A DNA stretch of 7,609 nt from Planctomycetaceae bacterium (GCA_002862165.1 PKCL01000113.1:1-7609); one strand, 5' to 3'. Shown: positions 1 through 5,416, counted from the stretch's first letter. Notes: generated by a model not told the origin, from the letters alone. Translations and numbers: made by a program.

Positions 1-674
1 AAATCCCAGTAATTCACCGAGTAACGCCCCTGTCCAAAGGCATACCAGGATCCGTCGAGCCGACGTTTCCATCCGTTGCGCAAGTTTATGGTACGAACAT
101 TTTTTCCGGTATTTAACCAGTCTTCGATAAAGGCATCGGTACCACCTTGGAAATAGGCTTTCGGGGAAGCGACATCCATCGTCACCATATGCGTCCAAAT
201 TTCTGTTTTACTCGATCGTACCCAAAACCCATAGTGCGTGTGACCTTTGACGTCCCAACTCCTTAACACGAGCGTGTACCAAGCATCGGTATCCCAGCCT
301 AGTTCAAAGTTCCATGACTTCAAACCTGTTCCCTCACCCCCAAATCCTTCTATTTTGGTCCCGGCACCATGGTAAACAGCGCGGATTGGCGCAGCATGAT
401 TCTTATTATCCCAAATGGAAAAGATATAATTATGTGCTTTGGGATGCGCCTGAATTCCCGCGTATCCCCCGCCCAGACCACTCCATCCCAACGTTTCGTA
501 ATACGTGTACATCGCTTCACCAGACTTGGGTACACGCACTTCCTGAATGAGTATGTCCCCATCAAAGTGATCATCAAATGAGAGATGCGACGAAGGGGCT
601 GAGTTTTGAGCGGCCAAAGTACCGGCGATGAATAAACTAAAGACCAGCAGACTTGACGGAAGGAGAATTCTCAT
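1..674 (-). CDS. Secreted DUF3472-domain protein (5' part, cut by window edge)
   Basis: The frame is open from an ATG at 674 to the left edge (224 full codons), so the C-terminus is missing. The product starts MRILLPSSLLVFSLFIAG and then TLAAQ, a Sec-type signal peptide of about 21 residues with a hydrophobic core and a small-residue cleavage site, so it is probably exported. The mature part has the block YYETLGWSGLGGGYAGIQ followed by IFSIWDNKN, which I recognise as typical of DUF3472 (a beta-rich, probably carbohydrate-associated family found in Planctomycetota, Bacteroidota and fungi). Many Trp and Tyr residues follow (WYTLVLRSWD, HYGFWVRS), as expected for a jelly-roll-like or lectin-like fold. 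No biochemical role is established to my knowledge. No clear Shine-Dalgarno precedes the ATG, but the signal peptide begins exactly there. It lies outside the putative tRNA-bounded element to its right. Confidence 0.82.
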   Translation of the reverse strand, partial: MRILLPSSLLVFSLFIAGTLAAQNSAPSSHLSFDDHFDGDILIQEVRVPKSGEAMYTYYETLGWSGLGGGYAGIQAHPKAHNYIFSIWDNKNHAAPIRAVYHGAGTKIEGFGGEGTGLKSWNFELGWDTDAWYTLVLRSWDVKGHTHYGFWVRSSKTEIWTHMVTMDVASPKAYFQGGTDAFIEDWLNTGKNVRTINLRNGWKRRLDGSWYAFGQGRYSVNYWD

Positions 675-904
675 GTTTATAACTCGAAGCGGAACTGAAA
701 CTTGTATTTAAGCACATCGTAACGCAAAATAATGTCACTTCACACGTAAGTACTGTTCTACGGATGAAAAGATTAAATATCTTGAAGCTGAAAGAGCAAT
801 GCTCGACCTCCATCATGAAGATTACGAGCAGCAAGCCGTCGCATGAGCCTCAAATTCAATCGCTGTGGGTGGCGATACTTTGACGTTAGAGCAAAAAGTA
901 GGGC

Positions 905-974
905 TGCGACTCTTTTAATTTTGCGACTCTTTTTGCGACTTCACTTTTACTATCACGACTCTTCAAGGAGTCGC
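905..974. repeat. Cluster of short GCGACT-type repeats with a hairpin
   Basis: Four near-copies of a unit resembling TGCGACTCTTTT start at about 905, 922, 934 and 955 and are separated by a few bases. An inverted copy (GAGTCG, 968-973) follows and pairs with the last direct copy (CGACTC, 956-961) across a six-base loop, giving a perfect 6-bp stem. The octamer GCAAAAAG at 891-898 also has its reverse complement CTTTTTGC at 929-936. No T-run follows the hairpin, so it is not a standard terminator. The function is unknown; the cluster may be a degenerate slippage-prone array or the edge of an old insertion. Confidence 0.5.
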
Positions 975-1036
975 ATTAAGTATCAGCAGGTTTTAAGAAG
1001 TGCATTAAACGCCGGGAATACTGGTTCTAATAAAAG

Positions 1037-1061
1037 AGTGAATGGGCGAAGAGGGATTCGA
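1037..1061. repeat. Left direct repeat: detached 3' end of tRNA-Val (att-like)
   Basis: These 25 bases are identical and in the same orientation to 3093-3117. They contain the acceptor-stem 3' strand, T-stem 3' strand and part of the T-loop of the tRNA-Val at 3099-3172 (GGGCGAAGAGGGATTCGA on the plus strand). Identity stops abruptly at both ends: g versus t at 1036/3092, and t versus a at 1062/3118. Beyond 1061 the sequence cannot complete a T-stem, so this is not a second tRNA gene. The T-loop-to-3'-end extent matches a common attachment-site class for tRNA-targeting integrases. Confidence 0.8.
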
Positions 1062-1340
1062 TCCGCACCTAAATTCCTAGGGTCATAATCATCGGCAACT
1101 ATTTAAACAAAATAGATTTGTTTTTATTTCCGCCCTCAGTTTTATAATTTTGGTTTTCAAAGATGTACATATCCAGAGCATACTTGTACTTTTAGAAATA
1201 AATACTTAGAGAAAAAAGCACAATTAATACGGATTCCATATACAGCAAAACCAGAAGTAAAAGAGAAGCTGGAGAAATACACCCGTTAATATCTATCGCG
1301 TGCCGCCACCACCTCTAAACAAACAATTATTCTTAAATGG

Positions 1341-1359
1341 TATTTACAACTTTTTTGTG
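1341..1359. repeat. 19-bp direct repeat, copy 1 (upstream of phosphoesterase)
   Basis: The sequence TATTTACAACTTTTTTGTG recurs exactly at 2646-2664 in the same orientation, so the two copies flank the phosphoesterase gene at a distance of 1305 bases. A shorter related stretch (ACAACTTTTTTG) occurs at 2951-2962. The length is beyond what is expected by chance in about 2 kb, even allowing for low complexity, but the poly-T core weakens the case a little. Confidence 0.65.
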
Positions 1360-1462
1360 AAACTAATGGTAAAGAAGAATTTAGTTCGTTATGGAATAAA
1401 TTACTTCTTCGTTAATATCATTGTTTCGGCAGACATCCCAAAAGTAAAGTGAGGAGCGATTC

Positions 1463-2485
1463 ATGATAAATCGTAGACAATTCATTCGTGGCGGAGTCCT
1501 CACGGCAGGTGCAACCGCGCTTGCACCCAACTGGGTATATGCGCAGAAAGACGGGCCGGAATACTTCACGCTCGCCGTTCTCCCGGACACGCAGAACTAT
1601 TCATACAGGCATCCGGACATCTACACAGGCCAAACTCGTTGGCTGAAGGAAAACGCCGAAAAGTATCGGATTCCTTTCGTCTGTCATGAAGGCGATATTG
1701 TTCAGAACAACGACCTTTTCGAGTGGGAGCGTGCTGTCGTCAGCCACAAAGAACTGGATGGCAATCTTCCCTATGGTCTCAACGTCGGCAACCACGACTT
1801 CAGCTGGACGTGGTTCAACGGGAAACGCGGAGAGATGATTCGCGATGTCTGCCGCATCGATCAATTCTTTCCTCCGTCCAAATTCGAAAAGGAAAGCTGG
1901 TGGGGTGGATGTTTCGAAAACCGCAACCACAACAGCTACCAATATTTCGACGCTCCCGGCGGGCTGAAATTCCTCGTTCTGAACATTGAATTCGCTCCCC
2001 GCGACGTCGCTCTCGACTGGGGAACGGCCATCATCAAAAAGCATCCCGACCATCGCGTCATCGTCGTGACGCACGCTTATATGGACAACGATGACACCCG
2101 GCTGGGCGATGGCGATCGTGGCGTAAAACTATACTTTCCGGACGATAATGACGGCGACAGCATGTGGGAGAAGTTTGTTAGGAAACACAAGAACATTTTT
2201 CTGGTCCTGAGCGGGCACATTTGCAAAGATTCCCGCAACAATTTTAAGTTCGACACCAGCTACACGGAAACTGGCCTGCTCACCAGCAAAGGAGATCATG
2301 GCAACGACGTGCACCAGATTCTGGCTGACTACCAAAAACGCCCCAACGGAGGCGATGGTTTTCTCCGCCTGATGCGATTCACTCCGGAGAAAAACGAAAT
2401 CGACGTCAGAACCTATTCACCATTTAAAGACGAATGGCTAACAGCATCGCATAACCAGTTCACGCTGTCCTATTCGATGACCTGA
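1463..2485 (+). CDS. Tat-exported calcineurin-like metallophosphoesterase
   Basis: A 340-residue protein. The N-terminus MINRRQFIRGG, followed by a short hydrophobic stretch ending VYAQ (about residue 28), is a twin-arginine signal, so the enzyme is probably exported folded and metal-loaded. The calcineurin-like metal-binding motifs appear in order: PDTQ (41-44), GDIVQN (77-82), GNHD (109-112), VVTH with His204, and SGH (250-252). These Asp, Asn and His residues would hold the two-metal centre that hydrolyses phosphoester bonds. The last motif reads GHIC instead of the common GHxH, and such variation is seen among non-cyclic-nucleotide members. The substrate cannot be told from the sequence. 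The start is firm: GAGGAG lies six bases before the ATG. It is visibly more GC-rich than its AT-rich surroundings and is the only intact gene between the tRNA-Val repeats, so it may be cargo of a mobile unit. No partner gene adjoins it. Confidence 0.93.
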   Translation: MINRRQFIRGGVLTAGATALAPNWVYAQKDGPEYFTLAVLPDTQNYSYRHPDIYTGQTRWLKENAEKYRIPFVCHEGDIVQNNDLFEWERAVVSHKELDGNLPYGLNVGNHDFSWTWFNGKRGEMIRDVCRIDQFFPPSKFEKESWWGGCFENRNHNSYQYFDAPGGLKFLVLNIEFAPRDVALDWGTAIIKKHPDHRVIVVTHAYMDNDDTRLGDGDRGVKLYFPDDNDGDSMWEKFVRKHKNIFLVLSGHICKDSRNNFKFDTSYTETGLLTSKGDHGNDVHQILADYQKRPNGGDGFLRLMRFTPEKNEIDVRTYSPFKDEWLTASHNQFTLSYSMT

Positions 2486-2645
2486 GTTGAACTTATCAAA
2501 AATAGATCACACTGAACCATGACCACTCGACTCATTGCCGTTTTTTGCATGTCCAAAAAAGGACTTCACTAAAAGCTGCGGGGGCAGGCAAAAATTAAGT
2601 AAGATTGAACGATTGTCCAGAACACGAATTCAAAAATCAAAAGTA

Positions 2646-2669
2646 TATTTACAACTTTTTTGTGTAAAT
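2646..2669. repeat. 19-bp direct repeat, copy 2, forming a 7-bp inverted repeat
   Basis: Bases 2646-2664 match 1341-1359 exactly. In this copy the sequence continues so that ATTTACA (2647-2653) and TGTAAAT (2663-2669) form a perfect 7-bp inverted repeat around a nine-base T-rich spacer. The upstream copy keeps only the left arm. The arrangement resembles a recombinase core or a regulator operator, but no protein in the window can be assigned to it. Confidence 0.6.
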
Positions 2670-2694
2670 CCGTGTATATATTTTCAGCACGGAT
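2668..2694. repeat. 7-bp inverted repeat (ATCCGTG / CACGGAT)
   Basis: ATCCGTG at 2668-2674 and CACGGAT at 2688-2694 are perfect reverse complements separated by 13 AT-rich bases. It abuts the preceding 7-bp inverted repeat, so two palindromic units lie back to back in the gene-free flank of the phosphoesterase. No T-run follows, so a terminator is not indicated. It could be a protein-binding site. Confidence 0.4.
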
Positions 2695-2828
2695 ATTAAA
2701 GGAAAAGTTAATAAATCATCTTCTTCTTGAATTAGAAGTAGTAAAGTTCTAGGGCGTTCCAATACCACCGGAGCTAAACTCTAGCGGCACTGTACAAGCT
2801 GCTGTGTCGCTGGAGGCTCTAGGATTTG

Positions 2829-2851
2829 ATTTCAAGTTCTGAATTTGAAAT
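2829..2851. repeat. 7-bp inverted repeat (ATTTCAA / TTGAAAT)
   Basis: Perfect 7-bp arms lie at 2829-2835 and 2845-2851 with a nine-base spacer. Outer bases GATT and AATC extend the symmetry imperfectly. The spacer length equals that of the inverted repeat at 2647-2669, but the arm sequence differs. No role can be assigned. Confidence 0.35.
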
Positions 2852-3048
2852 GAATCTCTCTTCTACATCTTCCAGAGATGCAAGAACTACCCGCGATTCT
2901 GGGGCCGTTCGTAGAAAAATCTTTCCAGAAGATAAAACTGGCGGTGAGGCACAACTTTTTTGGAAAAACAACTTTTTATGCAACTTCTCAACGAGTGGCA
3001 CAACTACTACTCGAATGTCAACAACTATCAAGCCTTGTTATATAAAAC

Positions 3049-3085
3049 AAAAAACTCCGCAAAACATTGGTTTCACGGAGCTTTT
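3049..3085 (-). terminator. Intrinsic terminator of tRNA-Val (and possibly aspS)
   Basis: Read on the minus strand, CTCCGTGAAAC pairs with GTTTTGCGGAG across a four-base CAAT loop, an 11-bp stem containing two G-U pairs. Six Ts follow directly, with a complementary A-run ahead of the stem. This is a textbook Rho-independent terminator placed 13-14 bases after the tRNA 3' end. It lies on the element side of the right tRNA repeat. If the element is real, it therefore brought in a terminator that now serves the tRNA. Confidence 0.82.
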
Positions 3086-3092
3086 GAAAATT

Positions 3093-3117
3093 AGTGAATG
3101 GGCGAAGAGGGATTCGA
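3093..3117. repeat. Right direct repeat: 3' end of intact tRNA-Val (att-like)
   Basis: Identical to 1037-1061. It includes six bases downstream of the tRNA plus the discriminator, acceptor 3' strand, T-stem 3' strand and part of the T-loop. This copy is continuous with a complete tRNA, so it would be the junction that rebuilds the target gene after integration. Confidence 0.8.
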
Positions 3118-3172
3118 ACCCACGACCCCCTCGGTGTAAACGAGGTGCTCTAACCAACTGAGCTATTCGCCC
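3099..3172 (-). tRNA. tRNA-Val (anticodon TAC)
   Basis: A 74-base cloverleaf on the minus strand. The acceptor stem GGGCGAA pairs with TTCGCCC and the discriminator is A. The D-arm is AGCTCAGTTGGTTAGAGC. The anticodon arm is CCTCG, loop TTTACAC, CGAGG, giving anticodon TAC (valine). The T-loop is TTCGAAT. CCA is not encoded. The T-stem GTGGG/CCCTC contains one U-U mismatch at its second pair, where a G-U or normal pair is usual; it should be tolerated. The gene begins 73 bases after the aspS stop on the same strand, so it may be read through from aspS, and it ends at a strong terminator. Confidence 0.96.
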
Positions 3173-3245
3173 TGTAAAGATTCTCAAGTGTAACTCACAG
3201 TTTTGTCTGTGGCAGGCCCATCATGCGAAGCCCGTGATTTTTGCC

Positions 3246-5048
3246 TCACTTCACGTTGCTGTTGGTTTCTCCTGCTGCTTTTGGCGGTATTATCGTGCGA
3301 ACACCAAGTTCCGCGAGTTGTTTTGTATCAACCTGTCCGGGTGCACCTGTCATCAAATCACTCGCTCGCTGTGTTTTTGGGAAGGCAATCACATCACGAA
3401 TTGAGTCAAGCTGGCCAAAGAGCATGACCCAACGATCAATGCCAAGGGCAATACCACCGTGTGGCGGTGCACCGCTCGACAACGCGTCTAGAAGAAAACC
3501 AAAGCGTTCTTGTGCATGATCATGCGAAATTCCGAGGAGTTCAAAAACTTTTTGCTGAGTCGCTCGGTCATGAATTCGAATTGTGCCGCCTCCTGCCTCA
3601 GATCCGTTGATAACAAGGTCGTAAGCAACTGCTCGACACTCCGCTGGATTCGACGTCAGTTTTTCGAGGTCTTCAGGGTGAGGTGCTGTGAAGGGGTGAT
3701 GCATCGCGGCCCAATTACCAGATTCTTCATCACGGGCAAACATTGGGAAATCCACGACCCATGATACATGCATGGAACTTTGATCATACATGTTGAGTTT
3801 TTTACCAAGATGTTTCCTCAGCGTGTGTAGTGTTTTACAGGTCACGTCAAAGCTGTCAGCTGAGATCAGTGCAAGGTCTCCTGGTTTGGCATCGAGTGCC
3901 GTCCGTATATTCTCTGCAACGACAGAGCCAAGGTTTTTTGCTACAGGTCCTGTCCACAATCCAGCGGCATCGAGTTTGAGCCAGACAAGGCCTTTTGCAC
4001 CTGCGTCGACTGCCATTGCTGTCAGGACATCAAGGTCTTTTCTGGAGAATTTTTCAGCGGCACCAGAAACAAGAATTCCACGGACTTTTCCACCAGATTC
4101 AACCGCACTTTTAAAAACACGGAAATCACTCTCCTTGGTGTCTTCCGTCAGATCAATAATTTCGAGACCAAACCGTAGATCCGGGGCGTCATGACCGTAG
4201 CGATCCATGCACTCAGCCCAGGTCAATTGGGGTAACGGAAGGGAGATGTCGACATCAAGGATTTTCTTTGCTGTCTTAACGACGAGGTCCTCAATAACAC
4301 TTGTTACATCGTTTGCGTCAACAAAAGACATTTCGACATCAAGTTGTGTGAACTCCGGTTGTCGGTCGGCTCGAAGATCTTCGTCACGAAAGCATTTCGC
4401 TACTTGCACGTATCGATCAAACCCCGCAATCATTAGAAGCTGTTTGTAAAGTTGCGGCGACTGCGGCAGTGCAAAGAAAGCACCATGGTCAAGTCGGCTT
4501 GGCACGAGGTAATCACGGGCTCCTTCCGGAGTGCTTCTGCCGAGCATCGGTGTTTCGACATCGATGAAGCCGAGTTCATCAAAGTGATCCCGCATGATTT
4601 TTACAATACGGCTTCGTAACAATAAATTGTTTTGCATGTCAGTTCGCCGGAGGTCGAGCCAACGATTTTTGAGACGGACTTCTTCACCCGGTAGCTCCTT
4701 GGCTCCTGGTTGAAAGGCTGGCGTGTCAGCTTCATTGAGAATTTCGAGATCGCTACAGACAACCTCAATTTCACCCGTAAGAAGTTTTGGGTTGGTGGTA
4801 CCCTCAGGACGTCGTCCAACACGACCGGTTGCAGAAATGACCCACTCGGACCGTGCCGCTCGGGCTCTCTCCATAACTTCTGCTGGTGCATCAGGCCCAA
4901 TGACAATCTGAGCTTTCCCCCAGCGGTCTCTCAGGTCAATGAAAATAACACCCTTATGATCGCGAACACGGTCTACCCAACCACACAAAGTGACGTTTTC
5001 TTCAAGATGGTTTGATCGCAATTCACCGCATGTGTGAGTTCGTAGCAC
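3246..5048 (-). CDS. aspS: Aspartyl-tRNA synthetase, bacterial type, probably non-discriminating
   Basis: Cytosolic class II synthetase that charges tRNA-Asp with aspartate. I take the GTG at 5048 as the start because the family begins close to LRTHTCGEL. The frame extends to a TTG at 5069, but that start has no ribosome site, whereas AAAGG lies about ten bases before the GTG. The length is then 600 residues, normal for bacterial AspRS. Numbering from the GTG: the N-terminal anticodon-binding OB fold covers about residues 1-105. Motif 1 lies around FIDVETPML (162-170), motif 2 around CFRDEDLRADRQPEF (219-233), the bacterial GAD insertion occupies about 280-410, and motif 3 is GGIALGIDRWVML (531-543). 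In the anticodon domain His31 (RDHKG) and Gly83 (RPEGTTNP) match enzymes that also charge tRNA-Asn; E. coli has Leu and Lys there. tRNA-Val follows on the same strand. Confidence 0.97.
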   Translation of the reverse strand: MLRTHTCGELRSNHLEENVTLCGWVDRVRDHKGVIFIDLRDRWGKAQIVIGPDAPAEVMERARAARSEWVISATGRVGRRPEGTTNPKLLTGEIEVVCSDLEILNEADTPAFQPGAKELPGEEVRLKNRWLDLRRTDMQNNLLLRSRIVKIMRDHFDELGFIDVETPMLGRSTPEGARDYLVPSRLDHGAFFALPQSPQLYKQLLMIAGFDRYVQVAKCFRDEDLRADRQPEFTQLDVEMSFVDANDVTSVIEDLVVKTAKKILDVDISLPLPQLTWAECMDRYGHDAPDLRFGLEIIDLTEDTKESDFRVFKSAVESGGKVRGILVSGAAEKFSRKDLDVLTAMAVDAGAKGLVWLKLDAAGLWTGPVAKNLGSVVAENIRTALDAKPGDLALISADSFDVTCKTLHTLRKHLGKKLNMYDQSSMHVSWVVDFPMFARDEESGNWAAMHHPFTAPHPEDLEKLTSNPAECRAVAYDLVINGSEAGGGTIRIHDRATQQKVFELLGISHDHAQERFGFLLDALSSGAPPHGGIALGIDRWVMLFGQLDSIRDVIAFPKTQRASDLMTGAPGQVDTKQLAELGVRTIIPPKAAGETNSNVK

Positions 5049-5066
5049 GATACGTGAGACCTTTCG

Positions 5067-5128
5067 CAATAGTTCAGGAATAGAAAAATATGGTCTGAAG
5101 ATTTCAGGCGTTCAGTATTGAACTATTG
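5067..5128 (-). promoter_or_regulatory. Long inverted repeat in the aspS upstream region
   Basis: CAATAGTTCA (5067-5076) and TGAACTATTG (5119-5128) are a perfect 10-bp inverted repeat with a 42-base interior. Nested inside is a smaller hairpin, CTGAA (5095-5099) with TTCAG (5103-5107). If transcribed, the structure ends just before the putative AAAGG ribosome site and would bury the alternative TTG start, leaving the GTG free. It may be a leader structure or a binding site controlling aspS. It does not look like a T-box (no T-box sequence and no terminator seen). Confidence 0.5.
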
Positions 5129-5152
5129 TCCGCGATAACGACCATTTCTCAA
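5125..5152 (-). promoter_or_regulatory. Possible sigma-70 promoter for aspS
   Basis: On the minus strand TTGAGA (5 of 6 to the -35 consensus) is followed after 16 bases by GACAAT (4 of 6 to the -10 consensus). The predicted start falls near 5118, about 70 bases ahead of the GTG. The -10 box overlaps the distal arm of the 10-bp inverted repeat, so if this promoter is the real one the repeat would act at the DNA level rather than as an RNA hairpin. Matches of this quality occur by chance. Confidence 0.25.
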
Positions 5153-5200
5153 GGTCATGCTTTAGAACACACTCTGGTAGTTCCAAGTGCATCAAATGAA

Positions 5201-5416
5201 TTATTTGCCCGCAGGTTTTTGCACTAATCCGGTATATATCAGCAGGCCAATTGTCAGGAGGATTGAAAGGAGCAGCGAAATGGCAGCTACCAGCATGAGT
5301 GTTTTGTTGTCGGTAAAGAGTGCAATCAGGCTAAGGACAACAAAAAGAAGCGATATACCAACCGCTGAGAGGCAAAGACCCTTTTCAATTTTGTCACTAA
5401 AATTTAATAAGGCCAT
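5201..5416 (-). CDS. Small two-helix membrane protein of unknown function
   Basis: A 71-residue product beginning MALLNFSDKIEKG. A short amphipathic N-terminus is followed by two strongly hydrophobic segments at about residues 14-34 and 39-62, joined by a tight polar turn (TDNK). The C-tail is short and basic (VQKPAGK). The pattern fits a helical hairpin in the cytoplasmic membrane. I recognise no named family. It lies between dcd (95 bases upstream) and aspS (about 150 bases downstream) on the same strand. The start ATG has no strong ribosome site, and no other start gives a better protein. The clean hydrophobic pattern argues for a real gene, though a short one in a spacer can mislead. Confidence 0.6.
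   Translation of the reverse strand: MALLNFSDKIEKGLCLSAVGISLLFVVLSLIALFTDNKTLMLVAAISLLLSILLTIGLLIYTGLVQKPAGK

Larger units (their letters stand above)
675..1462. other. AT-rich stretch without a convincing gene
   Basis: Nearly 800 bases between the DUF3472 gene and the phosphoesterase. It holds a GCGACT repeat cluster (905-974), the detached tRNA 3' fragment (1037-1061) and one copy of a 19-bp repeat (1341-1359). Two open stretches read somewhat like protein but lack usable start signals. One, at 733-846 (+), ends in EKIKYLEAERAMLDLHHEDY. The other, at 1116-1289 (+), ends in IRIPYTAKPEVKEKLEKYTR. Either could be a remnant of a decayed gene. I do not recognise a family in either and do not call them as genes. 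The last dozen bases carry the ribosome binding site of the phosphoesterase (GAGGAG, 1451-1456). Confidence 0.6.
2486..3048. other. AT-rich repeat-bearing stretch without a convincing gene
   Basis: Over 560 bases between the phosphoesterase stop and the tRNA-Val terminator. It contains a small hairpin GTCC-AAAAAA-GGAC (2551-2564) that could help stop transcription but lacks a following T-run. It also holds the second 19-bp repeat (2646-2664) and several inverted repeats (2668-2694 and 2829-2851). One open stretch at 2753-2842 (+) reads protein-like near its end (SSGTVQAAVSLEALGFDF) but has no start codon, and I recognise no family. It could be the tail of a decayed gene. Confidence 0.5.
1037..3117. 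mobile_element. Putative small or decayed integrative element bounded by tRNA-Val direct repeats
   Basis: A perfect 25-bp direct repeat (1037-1061 and 3093-3117) consists of the 3' end of tRNA-Val, from the T-loop through the discriminator base, plus six flanking bases. An intact tRNA at one end and a detached tRNA 3' fragment at the other is the signature left by tyrosine-recombinase integration into a tRNA gene. The enclosed 2.06 kb contains one intact gene, the Tat phosphoesterase. The rest is AT-rich sequence that looks unlike the compact housekeeping genes to the right. No integrase, relaxase or excisionase is visible, so the element would be a remnant, a passively mobilised unit, or one whose integrase acted in trans. 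The alternative is a local duplication of the tRNA end unrelated to integration. Confidence 0.5.

Noticed and set aside
764..883. Plus-strand 39-residue frame starting MKRLNILKLKEQC
   Set aside because: No ribosome site, overlaps another open frame of similar quality and has no recognisable motif.
905..974. CRISPR-like array
   Set aside because: The repeats are only about 12 bases, degenerate and separated by a few bases. There are no spacers of regular length and no cas genes.
843..1088. Plus-strand 81-residue open frame over the GCGACT repeats and the tRNA fragment
   Set aside because: It runs through repeats and the detached tRNA end, has low-complexity Arg/Leu content and no ribosome site.
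1601..2074. Minus-strand 157-residue open frame antisense to the phosphoesterase
   Set aside because: A shadow produced by the codon pattern of the real plus-strand gene. No ribosome site and no family features.
2819..3031. Minus-strand 70-residue open frame between the element flank and the tRNA
   Set aside because: Sits under the terminator side of the AT-rich flank, has a Val-rich unconvincing N-terminus and matches no family I recognise.
2826..3161. Plus-strand 111-residue open frame running into the tRNA
   Set aside because: Its C-terminal part (EWAKRDSNPRPPRCKRG) is the well-known false translation of a tRNA antisense strand. No ribosome site and no recognisable domain.
5049..5200. 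T-box riboswitch ahead of aspS
   Set aside because: Hairpins are present, but there is no T-box consensus sequence and no terminator/antiterminator pair.
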